64,000 nucleotides of DNA from Phycisphaerae bacterium (GTDB lineage Bacteria > Chloroflexota > Anaerolineae > 4572-78 > J111), in the NCBI GenBank assembly GCA_028285035.1, contig JANQQF010000094.1:1-64000 (forward strand). The letters run 5' to 3'. Both the position numbers and the translations under genes were made by a program. Position 1 is the first letter of the stretch, and each line of letters opens with the position of its first letter. The notes under the pieces were generated by a model, which saw nothing but the letters and a program-made list of their open reading frames with translations, was not told where the DNA came from and did no database searches. Positions 41,897-51,654 of this stretch are shown piece after piece.

Positions 41897-44800
41897 AAGG
41901 CACCTCCACATATATCGTTGTACCAACACCATTGGTACTTTCTATCACTAAATTACCATTCATCATTTCAGCTCTTTCTCTCATCCCCAACAAGCCCAGT
42001 CGGCTCGTTTGGCCCGCCACTTCCGTATCAAACCCAACGCCATTATCCTCAATAATGGCTAAAAGCTGCTCACCCCGCCGCTCAAGGAGAACATCGATAT
42101 GGGTGGCTTGCGCGTGTCGAGCTACGTTTGTCAGCGCTTCCTGAACGATTCGATACAGGTTGGTTTCAACAGTGGGGAGTAAACGGTCATCATTAAGATT
42201 GATCACCTCAAATTGGGTGGTCATATTATTTTGACGACCAAAGGTTTCAATATGCTGGCGCAGAGCAGCTTTAACGCCAAGTTGATCCAAACTGGCTGGG
42301 CGAAGGTTGATCGCTAAACGATGCAAATTTTCCGAGACCTCGTTTGTCATTTGCTTCAGGTTCAAAATCCCTTCCAGCATCTTTTGTGGATCTTCCACTT
42401 CCCTTTGCAAAAGGCGGAGACCAACCATCAGCGAACTCAATGATTGCCCTGCCTCATCGTGTAATTCACGGGCAATATGACGACGTTCCATTTCCTGAAC
42501 TTCAACCAACTGATGCGACAGCGATTGTAATCGTTCTCGCCCAGTTCGTACTTCTTCAAATAATTGAGCATTTTGAATAGCCACCGTTGCTTGATTGGCG
42601 AATGCTTGGGCCAGACTTGACTCATTGGCTCCATAAGCATCTTCTTGGTGGCTATCTAAAGTTAAACAACCAATTACCAGACGCTGAGCCATCAACGGTA
42701 CGCCCATCCAGCCTCGAATGTTTTCATTACTATTCCAGGTCTTAAAGCGAGGATCTTGCCGAGCATTGGCAATAATGACGGGCTGAGCTGTGTCGGTAAT
42801 TTCTTGATAAAGCGGATTGTCGATAGTGTATCGTTGGCGATGGGTTGGTTCTACCGCATGTGGCAACCCCCGTTCAGCCACAACCTCTAACATATCATCT
42901 CTGCTCAAGAATACAGACGCAGTATCGAATGAAATTACCCCCTCCAGATAAACCAAAATACTATTCAGAACCTGTTTCAAATCAAGGGTTGAGGTTAAAG
43001 TTGCCGTTGCTTCTCGTAAAAGCTCAGCTTGCCGACGCGCCGTACGTTCAGCTTCAAATAAGCGGGCATTTTCAATGGCTGTGGCAGCGGGGGTGGCCAA
43101 CCACGCCAACAATTGCAAATCTTCCTGAGTAAACACGCCGTGCTTTTTGTTAAGCACCTCAATAGCCCCAATTGTTTGATCGCCAGTTCTTAGGGGCGAA
43201 CAAATTACTGACTCGGTAATAAATCCTGTTTGTCGATCAAACTTGCTGTAGAAGCGGGGGTCTTTGGTCACATCGGGCACCAGAACCGACTCGCCATGTT
43301 CAACCACCCACCCCACAATACCTTGACCAGCTGGCAGCCGCTGACCTCTCACAAACTCAGATTTCCCACCAGAGGCCGCATTAAACCACAAGTCACCTTG
43401 GACCTGGTCATTTAACACAACTGACGCAGCCATTGCCTCCAACAGACGAATCGCGTGATCTGTAATGATCGTCAACGTTGCGGCCAAATCAAGGGTGGAG
43501 GCAATAGCCTGACTAATCATATTCATCGAAGTTAATTCATCCACCCGTTGTCGCGCTTCTAGGTGTAGCCGGGCGTTTTCAATGGCCACCGCGGTTTGGT
43601 CCGCCAAGGTTTGGAACAGTCTTTGATCATTTGCACTAAATTTATGACCATCGTGACTTTCAATGTCTAACATCCCAATCAAACGTTCGCCAACCTTCAT
43701 TGGGGCAGCCAGCCAAATATGATGTGACTGCCGACTGGCGGAGACAATACTCGATCCCCCCTCAAAGGTGTTGGTGGTGCGTTCACTATGGGTTTTTAGC
43801 ACCCTCACGCGATCTTCTGTATCAATGGGCAGATGAAGCTGGATCATTGTGGGCACGCCTCGAACGGGTTGATATAAATAATCAAGCTCGCCTACCAGAT
43901 CGCCCACAACCCCATACCCCGCGCTCTTGAAATCTAGCAGGAATGCCGCCGTTTCCAGGGCAATTTCCCAAATCGCTGCTTCATCTCGTAAAAGGTTTAA
44001 CTCTCTACTCAATTGATGAATTGCTACCAATCTCTCTTCGAGTTGTTGCGACTCTGTAATATCGATGCCGGTACTAATGATAAATTCAACCTCATCATTG
44101 ACATTGCGCAGTGGCATAGTGGCCCAATCAATCAGCAGTTTTTGATTATCTTTTGTAAGCCAGTAACTCCGATACTGATTAGGCGCATTTTCTTCAATTA
44201 AGGTCTCGAAAATTGTCTTTACACGTTTGTAACCATCGGCTGGCAGAAAGAGATCCCAAAATGGTTCATCTTTGACTTCATCAAACACATAGCCTGTTGT
44301 TTCCTCACACGCTCGATTAAATCGCTGTATACGCCCTTCCTTATCCAAGACCATCACCAAAGCCCCAACTGTATCCAAAACCGCCAACATAAAATTTCGC
44401 TCAAGGGTCAAGGAGTAATCGCGGTCAATCACTTCCTGCCGCGTTTGACCGTAAAGACGGGCATTTTGCAAGGCTAACGTGAGTTGTTGGTTAAACATAT
44501 CTAGCCAACCAAGGTCAACTTGGGTAAAGCGATTGGGTGTTGCGCTGTCGATTTGCAAGAGGCCCACAAATTCATTGCCTAAGATAATTGGTAGGCTGAT
44601 ATGAGATTTAATCCAAGGCTCGCCTAAATTTCGGGTCCAGCTATGCTCTTCATCAACAGTCGCCAAGAGGATTGGCGAAATTCGTGAAGAAGCGCCTTCA
44701 GCAAAGAAGGGGATGTCATCAAGCTGAAAAATAAGTTCTACATCGTCCTTTTCAAACTCTGTATAACCTTTCCAATATTGGACAAGCACAATATCATCGT

Positions 44801-45083
44801 GTGGCTGCAAAATACAGGCGGCGTCATATGAAACAATCTGGTCAACATAATCCAATATTTTGGCCAAGATGTCATGAAAATCAAAATGTTGATGTAGATC
44901 AACACTGATCTCCAATAGCATCTCCGACACCCGACGATAGTCTTGTTCAGCTTGTAGCAATCGTTCCTGCTGAGTGTGTTGCCGCTTTTGGGCTGCCAGT
45001 TCAGACTCTAATTGGGCCATCTGTTCTTGTAGGCTTATAATCTCATCTTGTAATTCAGCTTTGTTCTGCTTGTGAGAGGGCAT
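41871..45083 (-). CDS. Cytoplasmic multi-GAF/PAS sensor histidine kinase, NarX/DegS type
   Basis: A 1070-residue kinase without membrane spans. Order: coiled coil (about 10-60), GAF (55-200), PAS/PAC (215-340), three more GAF domains (about 350-500, 515-665, 690-835), HisKA_3 with phosphoacceptor His875 in RHIARELHDEAGQSL, and a HATPase domain (VQEALTNVARHAQ, DNGVGFD). ATG 45083 is preferred to a TTG at 45110 because GGA lies at normal distance. Four GAF domains suggest sensing of small ligands, redox or light through bound cofactors; no canonical biliprotein Cys was identified. Overlaps its NarL-type partner. Confidence 0.92.
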   Translation of the reverse strand: MPSHKQNKAELQDEIISLQEQMAQLESELAAQKRQHTQQERLLQAEQDYRRVSEMLLEISVDLHQHFDFHDILAKILDYVDQIVSYDAACILQPHDDIVLVQYWKGYTEFEKDDVELIFQLDDIPFFAEGASSRISPILLATVDEEHSWTRNLGEPWIKSHISLPIILGNEFVGLLQIDSATPNRFTQVDLGWLDMFNQQLTLALQNARLYGQTRQEVIDRDYSLTLERNFMLAVLDTVGALVMVLDKEGRIQRFNRACEETTGYVFDEVKDEPFWDLFLPADGYKRVKTIFETLIEENAPNQYRSYWLTKDNQKLLIDWATMPLRNVNDEVEFIISTGIDITESQQLEERLVAIHQLSRELNLLRDEAAIWEIALETAAFLLDFKSAGYGVVGDLVGELDYLYQPVRGVPTMIQLHLPIDTEDRVRVLKTHSERTTNTFEGGSSIVSASRQSHHIWLAAPMKVGERLIGMLDIESHDGHKFSANDQRLFQTLADQTAVAIENARLHLEARQRVDELTSMNMISQAIASTLDLAATLTIITDHAIRLLEAMAASVVLNDQVQGDLWFNAASGGKSEFVRGQRLPAGQGIVGWVVEHGESVLVPDVTKDPRFYSKFDRQTGFITESVICSPLRTGDQTIGAIEVLNKKHGVFTQEDLQLLAWLATPAATAIENARLFEAERTARRQAELLREATATLTSTLDLKQVLNSILVYLEGVISFDTASVFLSRDDMLEVVAERGLPHAVEPTHRQRYTIDNPLYQEITDTAQPVIIANARQDPRFKTWNSNENIRGWMGVPLMAQRLVIGCLTLDSHQEDAYGANESSLAQAFANQATVAIQNAQLFEEVRTGRERLQSLSHQLVEVQEMERRHIARELHDEAGQSLSSLMVGLRLLQREVEDPQKMLEGILNLKQMTNEVSENLHRLAINLRPASLDQLGVKAALRQHIETFGRQNNMTTQFEVINLNDDRLLPTVETNLYRIVQEALTNVARHAQATHIDVLLERRGEQLLAIIEDNGVGFDTEVAGQTSRLGLLGMRERAEMMNGNLVIESTNGVGTTIYVEVPYVHSNSDS

Positions 45084-45195
45084 CAAAATATCCAGTATCA
45101 AGTTTTGCAACTAACCAATATTAACAATTATAACAAAACTTAATTAAGTTCAACAGAAGTAAATTGGTCCTAGCCGAATAATCAAAAGGTAATGA

Positions 45196-45225
45196 TTGAC
45201 CATAAGTAGAGCCTGATGATATAAT
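45196..45225 (+). promoter_or_regulatory. Promoter of the FHA-ABC operon
   Basis: TTGACC (45196-45201), 18-bp spacer, TATAAT (45220-45225), 45 bp before the start codon, in the region shared with the divergent kinase gene. Confidence 0.6.
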
Positions 45226-45269
45226 GAGAGCCCCAAAATATCGACCAAAAATCTTGGTAAAGTATTGTT

Positions 45270-47924
45270 ATGACCTCAACTAACCCCAATTGTCCGCACT
45301 GTGGGAAACCACTCACCAGACCTGAAGCCCCATTCTGCACTCACTGTGGTGCCCCGTTAAAAGATGATGACTCGGCTAAAACGGTCCACGGTGGCTCCTT
45401 AGCCAAAATTATTGTGCATTTACCTGGGGAGGAGACACAGGAAGAGTTTCTGGCCAAGCCGACTATCAGTTTGGGTCGTCGAAAAACAAATACAATCCAA
45501 ATTTTAGCGGCCTATGTCTCAGGAGAGCACGCCGTCGTAAAGCTCACTCGACAAGGACATACCATCACTGACCTCAATAGCACCAATGGTACTTTTGTCA
45601 ATGGCAAACAACTCACCCCTGATGAGCCGCACCTACTTGCCAACAACGACATTATTCGCCTCAGCGACAAGCTTGGAAATTCGGCTAGCCTCACCTACAT
45701 TGCCCCCTCCAATTTTGTCGATGTTCATACGATTGATCATCTAGAGCTATTCCAACTTGACACACCAATTTCCTATATCGGTCGAAATGGCGAGGCTGCC
45801 ATCAGTCTCAATCATCCAGCTGTCTCTTGGAATCACGCCAAGGTCATCAAACGAGAGGATGACCGTTACACCATCCAAGATTTGAGCAGCAATAATGGTA
45901 CATTTCTGAACGGATCACATCTTCGACAGGAACGCGTTCTGCAACAGGGGGATGTGATCCAAATTGGGCCATTTAATTTGGTGTATCGCGGACATGGAAC
46001 ATTTACCCCCTACTCGGCTGAACGAAACTTTCGCCTCGAAACAATCAACCTTGAACGGGTTGTCTATCCATCCAATATTCTGGGGTTCAGAAAAAAGAAT
46101 CAGCCTATCAAAATTTTACAAGATGTCACTTTAGTGATTAATCCTCGCGAATTTGTAGCATTGGTGGGGGGAAGTGGTACGGGCAAAAGTACCTTACTGA
46201 AGGCGATGTCAGGCGTAACCCCAGCCACCTCGGGTACAGTTTTGGTCAACGGAGATAATCTATACGACCACTTTAATCTGTACCGAAATATGATTGGCTA
46301 TGTGCCTCAAGATGACATCATCCATCGTGGATTACAGGTTCAACGCGCCTTATATTATGCAGCTCGATTGCGATTACCTGATGCCACACCGGAGGAAATC
46401 ACCAATCGGGTTGAGGATGTGTTGACTAAAATGGGATTGATGGCTCAAGCTGAAAGCCAGATTCGCCATTTGAGTGGAGGGCAACGAAAACGGGTAAGTA
46501 TCGCGGCCGAGCTCTTGGCCGAGCCTTGGATCTTCTTTTTGGATGAGCCAACCTCTGGCCTCGATCCTGGTTTGGAAAAGGTCATGATGGATACCCTGCG
46601 TCAGTTGGCGGATGAAGGGCGCACCATTGTATTGGTTACCCACGCCACAAATAATATCATTGATAATTGTGATCAAATTGTATTTCTCATGACAGGAGGG
46701 AAACTGACTTACTATGGCCCCTCTGAAGAAGTTATGAACTTTTTTGAGGTTGAAGATTTTTCTGATATTTATACTCGTCTCTCACAAACATTTACTGTTG
46801 AGGACATACCAAATGTACCGCCTTCGATTAAGCCCTATCTCAAAGAAACAATAGCAAAAACAGAGGACAAAGAAGTGTCTGCTGGCCCCTTGTGGGCCGA
46901 GCGATTTCGACGTTCACCATTTTATCAAACCTTCATAGTCAATCGCCAGACCGGGGAGATGGCTCGGCCAAAAATTGAACCAGCCCGTTCAATCACGGGA
47001 CACATTGGGGATCAGATTAAGCAGTTCAAAGTCCTGAGTCAACGTTACTTTGATATAATTCGACACGATAATATCAGCCTAATTGTTCTCCTGGCCGTAA
47101 TGCCACTAATTGCACTTTTTTTGCTACTCATTAGCAATGGGGCAGCTTTAGTCGGGCATTCCAGTGCCCAAATTGAAGCCTTCTTGGAAGTTGATGGACA
47201 TTACACAATTGTCAACGAGGCTCAAACTATTCTATTTATGATGGCTCTGGCGGTGACGTTACTTGGTATCTTCGCTGCGTCTTACGAAATCATTCGTGAA
47301 ACAACCATTTACCAAAGGGAAAGAGCGATAAATCTACGTATTTCTCCCTACTTTCTCTCCAAGTTTGGTATCTTAACCGCCTTCATCCTATTTCAGTGCT
47401 TGCTTTTACTCGTCATTCTTGCCTTTAGGGTCAGCTATCCAGCCAGCGGCGTCTTAATGTGGACCCCTATGGAATTTTACATCACCCTAGCCCTCACTGC
47501 CCTGGCCAGTATTGCGTTGGGGTTATGTATCTCTGCGGCTACATCTTCACAAAACAGCGTCATATATTTGGTTCTCTTGGTTCTCTTTGTCCAGATCGTT
47601 TTTTCCGGGGCAATTTTCAAGTTATCCGTGATCACAGAACCCTTATCCTACTTAACCATAACCCGTTGGTCATTGGAAGGCTTGGGGATCAGTGCAAATA
47701 TGAATGCCTTAAATGAGCTTGGCCAGATTCGGATTGAGCGGGAGGTTGATTTAGCTCGTGGCAGTCAAACCCTCGTCGAGGATGCAGCCACAACCGTTGA
47801 TTTTACCCTCAACTATACACGAAACGTAGCGGCGCTCTTGGCTCGTTGGGTTTTCCTCTTAGCCCATACCCTAATTTGGAGCAGTTTGGCTATTTTTTTC
47901 GTCAAAAAGAAAGACGAGATCTAA
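45270..47924 (+). CDS. Zinc-ribbon / double-FHA / ABC transporter fusion (ABCG-like half transporter)
   Basis: An 884-residue protein. Residues 8-30 form a zinc ribbon (CPHCGKPL...CTHCGAPL). Two FHA domains follow (about 50-140 with LGRRKTNTIQ and NSTNGTFVNG; 150-240 with IGRNGEAAIS and SSNNGTFLNG), which bind phosphothreonine. The ATPase has Walker A GGSGTGKSTLL near residue 300, signature LSGGQRKR, and FLDEPTSGLD. The C-terminal third has about six membrane spans of the ABC-2 type. Transport direction is presumably export; FHA domains imply control by Ser/Thr kinases. It starts an operon with a membrane subtilisin. Substrate unknown. Confidence 0.92.
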   Translation: MTSTNPNCPHCGKPLTRPEAPFCTHCGAPLKDDDSAKTVHGGSLAKIIVHLPGEETQEEFLAKPTISLGRRKTNTIQILAAYVSGEHAVVKLTRQGHTITDLNSTNGTFVNGKQLTPDEPHLLANNDIIRLSDKLGNSASLTYIAPSNFVDVHTIDHLELFQLDTPISYIGRNGEAAISLNHPAVSWNHAKVIKREDDRYTIQDLSSNNGTFLNGSHLRQERVLQQGDVIQIGPFNLVYRGHGTFTPYSAERNFRLETINLERVVYPSNILGFRKKNQPIKILQDVTLVINPREFVALVGGSGTGKSTLLKAMSGVTPATSGTVLVNGDNLYDHFNLYRNMIGYVPQDDIIHRGLQVQRALYYAARLRLPDATPEEITNRVEDVLTKMGLMAQAESQIRHLSGGQRKRVSIAAELLAEPWIFFLDEPTSGLDPGLEKVMMDTLRQLADEGRTIVLVTHATNNIIDNCDQIVFLMTGGKLTYYGPSEEVMNFFEVEDFSDIYTRLSQTFTVEDIPNVPPSIKPYLKETIAKTEDKEVSAGPLWAERFRRSPFYQTFIVNRQTGEMARPKIEPARSITGHIGDQIKQFKVLSQRYFDIIRHDNISLIVLLAVMPLIALFLLLISNGAALVGHSSAQIEAFLEVDGHYTIVNEAQTILFMMALAVTLLGIFAASYEIIRETTIYQRERAINLRISPYFLSKFGILTAFILFQCLLLLVILAFRVSYPASGVLMWTPMEFYITLALTALASIALGLCISAATSSQNSVIYLVLLVLFVQIVFSGAIFKLSVITEPLSYLTITRWSLEGLGISANMNALNELGQIRIEREVDLARGSQTLVEDAATTVDFTLNYTRNVAALLARWVFLLAHTLIWSSLAIFFVKKKDEI

Positions 47925-47961
47925 GTTTGATCAATGATAACCTCCTGCAAAGGACAACTTA

Positions 47962-49998
47962 ATGAAATATCCTCAACTTACAATTGGCTTGATTGTTTCT
48001 GGTATTCTCTTATTAATCGGTCTTGGTGTTTTTCTATTTGGTCTATCCCAAGGTGGATCTATTCCAGACCTCGGTGGCTCCGCTGTCCCCCCTTCCCAAA
48101 CCCCATCAAATTTTGCCCAGCTCCAAGTGACACCGCCTCCCTCGTTAGATGAGATTGCGGATGACATTCGTGAAGAATATCCAGAGTTGGCTGATTTATT
48201 AGAAAACCCAGAGCTTAGCTCGGTCTACAAAGATTTTTATTTGGCCTACCAGGATGGTGGATCGGAAACGGCTCTTGCTCTGGCACGCCAACGAGGCATC
48301 TTGAATGATGCAGATCAAATTGTCATGACTCTGATTTTAAATAGCTCTGATTCCGAGGATTTGATTGCTGAGCTAGAGGCCGAAGGCATCATTATTGAAG
48401 CCAATTTTCGAACCAAACTAAATATTCTAATCCCAGTCTCAACTATTGAAGAACAGCTTGAAACGGAAGCGCCTGATCTCATTTTGGAACGAATCTCTAA
48501 TTTAGAGCAGGTTATTCGGTTAGAGTTTCCTAAACGCGCAAATACAAAAGAGGGTCGGATTTTAGGGCAGGGTGTGGATGTGACCTTTGCTAACCATTGG
48601 CATAATGAAAACATCACGGGGCAAGGCATTAAAGTTGGGGTGCTGGATTTGGGATTTGCAGACTATGAAGACTTGGAGGGAACTGAACTTCCTCAAATCT
48701 CGGCGGTAGCCACTTTTGGCGACGATAGTGATTTTGACTACGAAGTACACGGCACGGCCTGCGCTGAAATCGTTCATGAGATGGCTCCCGATGCTGAGTT
48801 AGTTTTTGCCTATTACGACGGCTCCGACGCTGCTATGGGCGAGGCTGTTGAGTGGCTCCTTGAGCAAGAGGTGGACATCATTTCCAATTCAACGGGAAGC
48901 AACGGTCTCACCCCGATGGATGGCACAGGCTTTGTGGCTGAGTTGGTCAATGAGGCCCATGATCAAGGTGTATTTTGGGTCAATGCGGCGGGCAATGAGG
49001 CTGATGCTCATTATCGAGGCGAGTATCGTGACTCTGACAACAATGATTTGCATGAATTTGCTTCTGCGACCGAAACAATCCCTTTTGTGCCATTTGAAAG
49101 CGATATTGAAGTTCAGATTATTTTGAGTTGGGACGATTGGGTTAATGTTGATCAGGATTATGAGCTCATTTTATATGATGGTGAAGGAAATTTTTTGGCA
49201 AAGTCAGAAGAAGTTCAAGATGGGGGTGAGGGACAATACCCTATCGAAGGCATCTTTTACATTTTTGATGATACCAAATTTTACTACTTAAGTATTGAGA
49301 ACTACGACGGGTTGGCACGAGGCGATGCCACCTTTGATCTCTTTGTTCACGGGGGGTATATTGACAGCGATTTTGTTGTGCCTGAGTATAGTCTCAGCAG
49401 TCCGTCCGATGCTCAAGGTGCCTTTGCGGTTGGCGCTGTCCATTGGGCTGATGATATTCTCGAGTTTTATAGCTCCAATGGGCCGACCAGCGATGGTCGA
49501 ATTAAACCAGATTTGGCGGCCCCCTCAGTGGTCGATAACGCCTCCTATGAAGATGAGGCCTTCAATGGTACCTCTGCGGCCGCACCTCACGTCGCAGGGG
49601 CAGCTGCTTTAGTGATGCAACAATTTCCAGAGTTTTCCCCTGATGATGTAGCCACTTTCCTGAAGGATCGCTCGCTTGATTTAGGCCCAACCGGGCCAGA
49701 TAATGCGTTTGGGGCAGGCCGCTTAAATTTAGGGCAATCGCCTGATAATCCCGACTCGCCAGATGCCATCTTGCCCGTTTCAAATGATGTTTTACCAACC
49801 TCTACCCCCCGCCCTGCGGTTGATGCTGCCCCCCCTCAAACGATTGACATTGAAGGGGGAACAAACAACGAGACAACCGATGATAGTAGTTTTGGAAGTG
49901 CAATCGTTTTAGCTGGTTTATGCCTGATGTGTTTGGCCGGAATGGGGATACCTATTGTTTTGGGATTTGGCTTTCTCTTCTTGCGACGCAAATCCTAA
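47962..49998 (+). CDS. Membrane-anchored subtilisin-like serine protease
   Basis: A 678-residue S8 peptidase. An N-terminal membrane span (about 5-30) is followed by a prodomain-like region (60-195), then the catalytic domain with Asp229 (VGVLDLGFADYE), His263 (VHGTACAEIVHE) and Ser538 (NGTSAAAPHVAGAAALV). A roughly 150-residue insert between His and Ser resembles a pre-peptidase/P-like beta domain. The tail has a Pro/Thr linker and a second membrane span (about 648-672) ending in RRKS. It begins 37 bp after the FHA-ABC gene and is probably co-transcribed. It may process an exported substrate of that transporter. Confidence 0.9.
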   Translation: MKYPQLTIGLIVSGILLLIGLGVFLFGLSQGGSIPDLGGSAVPPSQTPSNFAQLQVTPPPSLDEIADDIREEYPELADLLENPELSSVYKDFYLAYQDGGSETALALARQRGILNDADQIVMTLILNSSDSEDLIAELEAEGIIIEANFRTKLNILIPVSTIEEQLETEAPDLILERISNLEQVIRLEFPKRANTKEGRILGQGVDVTFANHWHNENITGQGIKVGVLDLGFADYEDLEGTELPQISAVATFGDDSDFDYEVHGTACAEIVHEMAPDAELVFAYYDGSDAAMGEAVEWLLEQEVDIISNSTGSNGLTPMDGTGFVAELVNEAHDQGVFWVNAAGNEADAHYRGEYRDSDNNDLHEFASATETIPFVPFESDIEVQIILSWDDWVNVDQDYELILYDGEGNFLAKSEEVQDGGEGQYPIEGIFYIFDDTKFYYLSIENYDGLARGDATFDLFVHGGYIDSDFVVPEYSLSSPSDAQGAFAVGAVHWADDILEFYSSNGPTSDGRIKPDLAAPSVVDNASYEDEAFNGTSAAAPHVAGAAALVMQQFPEFSPDDVATFLKDRSLDLGPTGPDNAFGAGRLNLGQSPDNPDSPDAILPVSNDVLPTSTPRPAVDAAPPQTIDIEGGTNNETTDDSSFGSAIVLAGLCLMCLAGMGIPIVLGFGFLFLRRKS

Positions 49999-50009
49999 AC
50001 TACCTATCC

Positions 50010-50044
50010 GCCAGCTTCATCAGCTACTAGAAGCTGGCTTTTTT
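50010..50044 (+). terminator. Intrinsic terminator after the protease gene
   Basis: GCCAGCTTC (50010-50018) pairs with GAAGCTGGC (50030-50038), followed by six T. Confidence 0.85.
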
Positions 50045-50178
50045 ATTGAGATGAAAATTATTTGCTACACGAAGGTTTTTAGGGGTTCAATTATTTTTAT
50101 CTCATTTGCACTACCCCAAAAAACATTTAAACTCCTTTTGTCTTCTTCCAAAACTATCAATTAGCACGGAGAAATCCT

Positions 50179-51555
50179 GTGGTTCCTGAAATAAAGCGTG
50201 AGGCATTTATTCCCTATCGCCGGGCGGATATCATTGAGATGTGTCTTGAAGATGGCCTGTTATCCCCTGAGCAGGCCCAGCAATTTCGTGAGTTTTGTCA
50301 AATCTTGGCAGCCTATTACCACTTTGAATTACATCAGCTACAAGAAACATTAAAAGATAATTTTGCCCCATTTAATCCTGATGCCGACACCAAGCTGCGT
50401 GTTGAGCTAGATAGCCAAACTCTCAAGCAAATGGAACATGATTTGGTTGAGAGTTTCAACACCGTCTTGGAAAGAGCCAATTACAATCCGTTATCGCAAG
50501 CGGATTTAGAACAGGCTTTTGAAACAAGCTCAATGGTCGATTTGCGAACGGCCGTAGATTTTGACGATTTTGAGCAGATGGTTTTTTATCACCGAGGGGA
50601 TATTTTTAAGACAACAACCATAAAAAAACTGTTTCGTACCGAAGAAATTGAGGTCGATATATTTGAGCGAGTGGTACTCCTGCTCAAATTCAAAGATGCG
50701 GCTTACTTTGAAGCCAAACGTGAGCAAAAGAGCAGCTATTGGGATAAATTGGTCCAACGCCTGCGGCGCGGCGACGCTAAACAAAAAAGCGATTTAGAGG
50801 CCTTAAACTTCACACCGGGTAAAACCTACATTTATCTTTACAAAAATATCCCGCGACACGATCTAGAGATACTTTTCCCCAATGTTCGGGTCAGCATGAA
50901 CCTCAAGGATCGATTGTTATTCATTGTCCCAGCCATTGGAGCAGCGATCCCTGTTTTTCTACGAGCACTCCCCCAACTTCTGATCATCATTGGCGTGCTT
51001 CTCTTTTTCACGATGGGGCCACAGGCGGCGGAATCTGTTGGGGCCAGTGAGGAAAATGTGCGGAACATGATGCCACTATTGGCGGGTCTACTTTCCTTGG
51101 TGGTTGCCTTTGGGGGTTTTGCGGTGAAACAGTACAACACCTTCAAAACGAAACAGATTAAATTCTTGAAGGATGTAACAGACACCCTATTCTTCAACAA
51201 TTTGAGTAGCAACGCGAGCGTCTTACAAGCCTTAATTGATGCAGCTGAAGAAGAAGAAACCAAAGAAATTATCTTGGCCTATTATCATCTCCTAACCAGT
51301 CCTAAAGCACTAACCCCAAAACAATTGGATGAAAAAATCGAGCAGTGGATGGCTGAACATTTCGAAACCCACATTGATTTTGATATCAACGGGCCATTAA
51401 ATAATATGGCAAAACTACAAATTTCCAACACGGTTGACGCAGGGAACACGGCCCTACTGAGCCGTAATGGTCAAGGCACGTGTGAGGTGCTTCCCCTCGA
51501 CCAAGCTAGGCAATTGGTGGATGCCGTGTGGGATGATGTATTTCAGTTTGAATAA
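50179..51555 (+). CDS. DUF3754 (TMEM143-like) membrane protein
   Basis: A 458-residue protein. The central region KTTTIKKLFRTEEIEVDIFE and FERVVLLLKFKD, then YLYKNIPRHDLEILFPN, fits the DUF3754 family found in bacteria and in mitochondrial/plastid TMEM143-like proteins. Two or three membrane spans lie at about 255-285 and 305-325. The GTG at 50179 has GGAG seven bases ahead. Function of the family is unknown. It is separated from the protease operon by a terminator. Confidence 0.75.
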   Translation: MVPEIKREAFIPYRRADIIEMCLEDGLLSPEQAQQFREFCQILAAYYHFELHQLQETLKDNFAPFNPDADTKLRVELDSQTLKQMEHDLVESFNTVLERANYNPLSQADLEQAFETSSMVDLRTAVDFDDFEQMVFYHRGDIFKTTTIKKLFRTEEIEVDIFERVVLLLKFKDAAYFEAKREQKSSYWDKLVQRLRRGDAKQKSDLEALNFTPGKTYIYLYKNIPRHDLEILFPNVRVSMNLKDRLLFIVPAIGAAIPVFLRALPQLLIIIGVLLFFTMGPQAAESVGASEENVRNMMPLLAGLLSLVVAFGGFAVKQYNTFKTKQIKFLKDVTDTLFFNNLSSNASVLQALIDAAEEEETKEIILAYYHLLTSPKALTPKQLDEKIEQWMAEHFETHIDFDINGPLNNMAKLQISNTVDAGNTALLSRNGQGTCEVLPLDQARQLVDAVWDDVFQFE

Positions 51556-51578
51556 GTTTCATACGATTGATGGCAACA

Positions 51579-51621
51579 AAAAATCGACAGAGGACTCTCA
51601 TCTAACCCTTTGCCGATTTTT
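51579..51621. terminator. Bidirectional terminator
   Basis: AAAAATCG (51579-51586) and CGATTTTT (51614-51621) form an 8-bp stem with a 27-nt loop between convergent genes. Confidence 0.6.
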
Positions 51622-51654
51622 CTGTTTAAGCGTTTTTTAGCTTCGAGGAATCAA

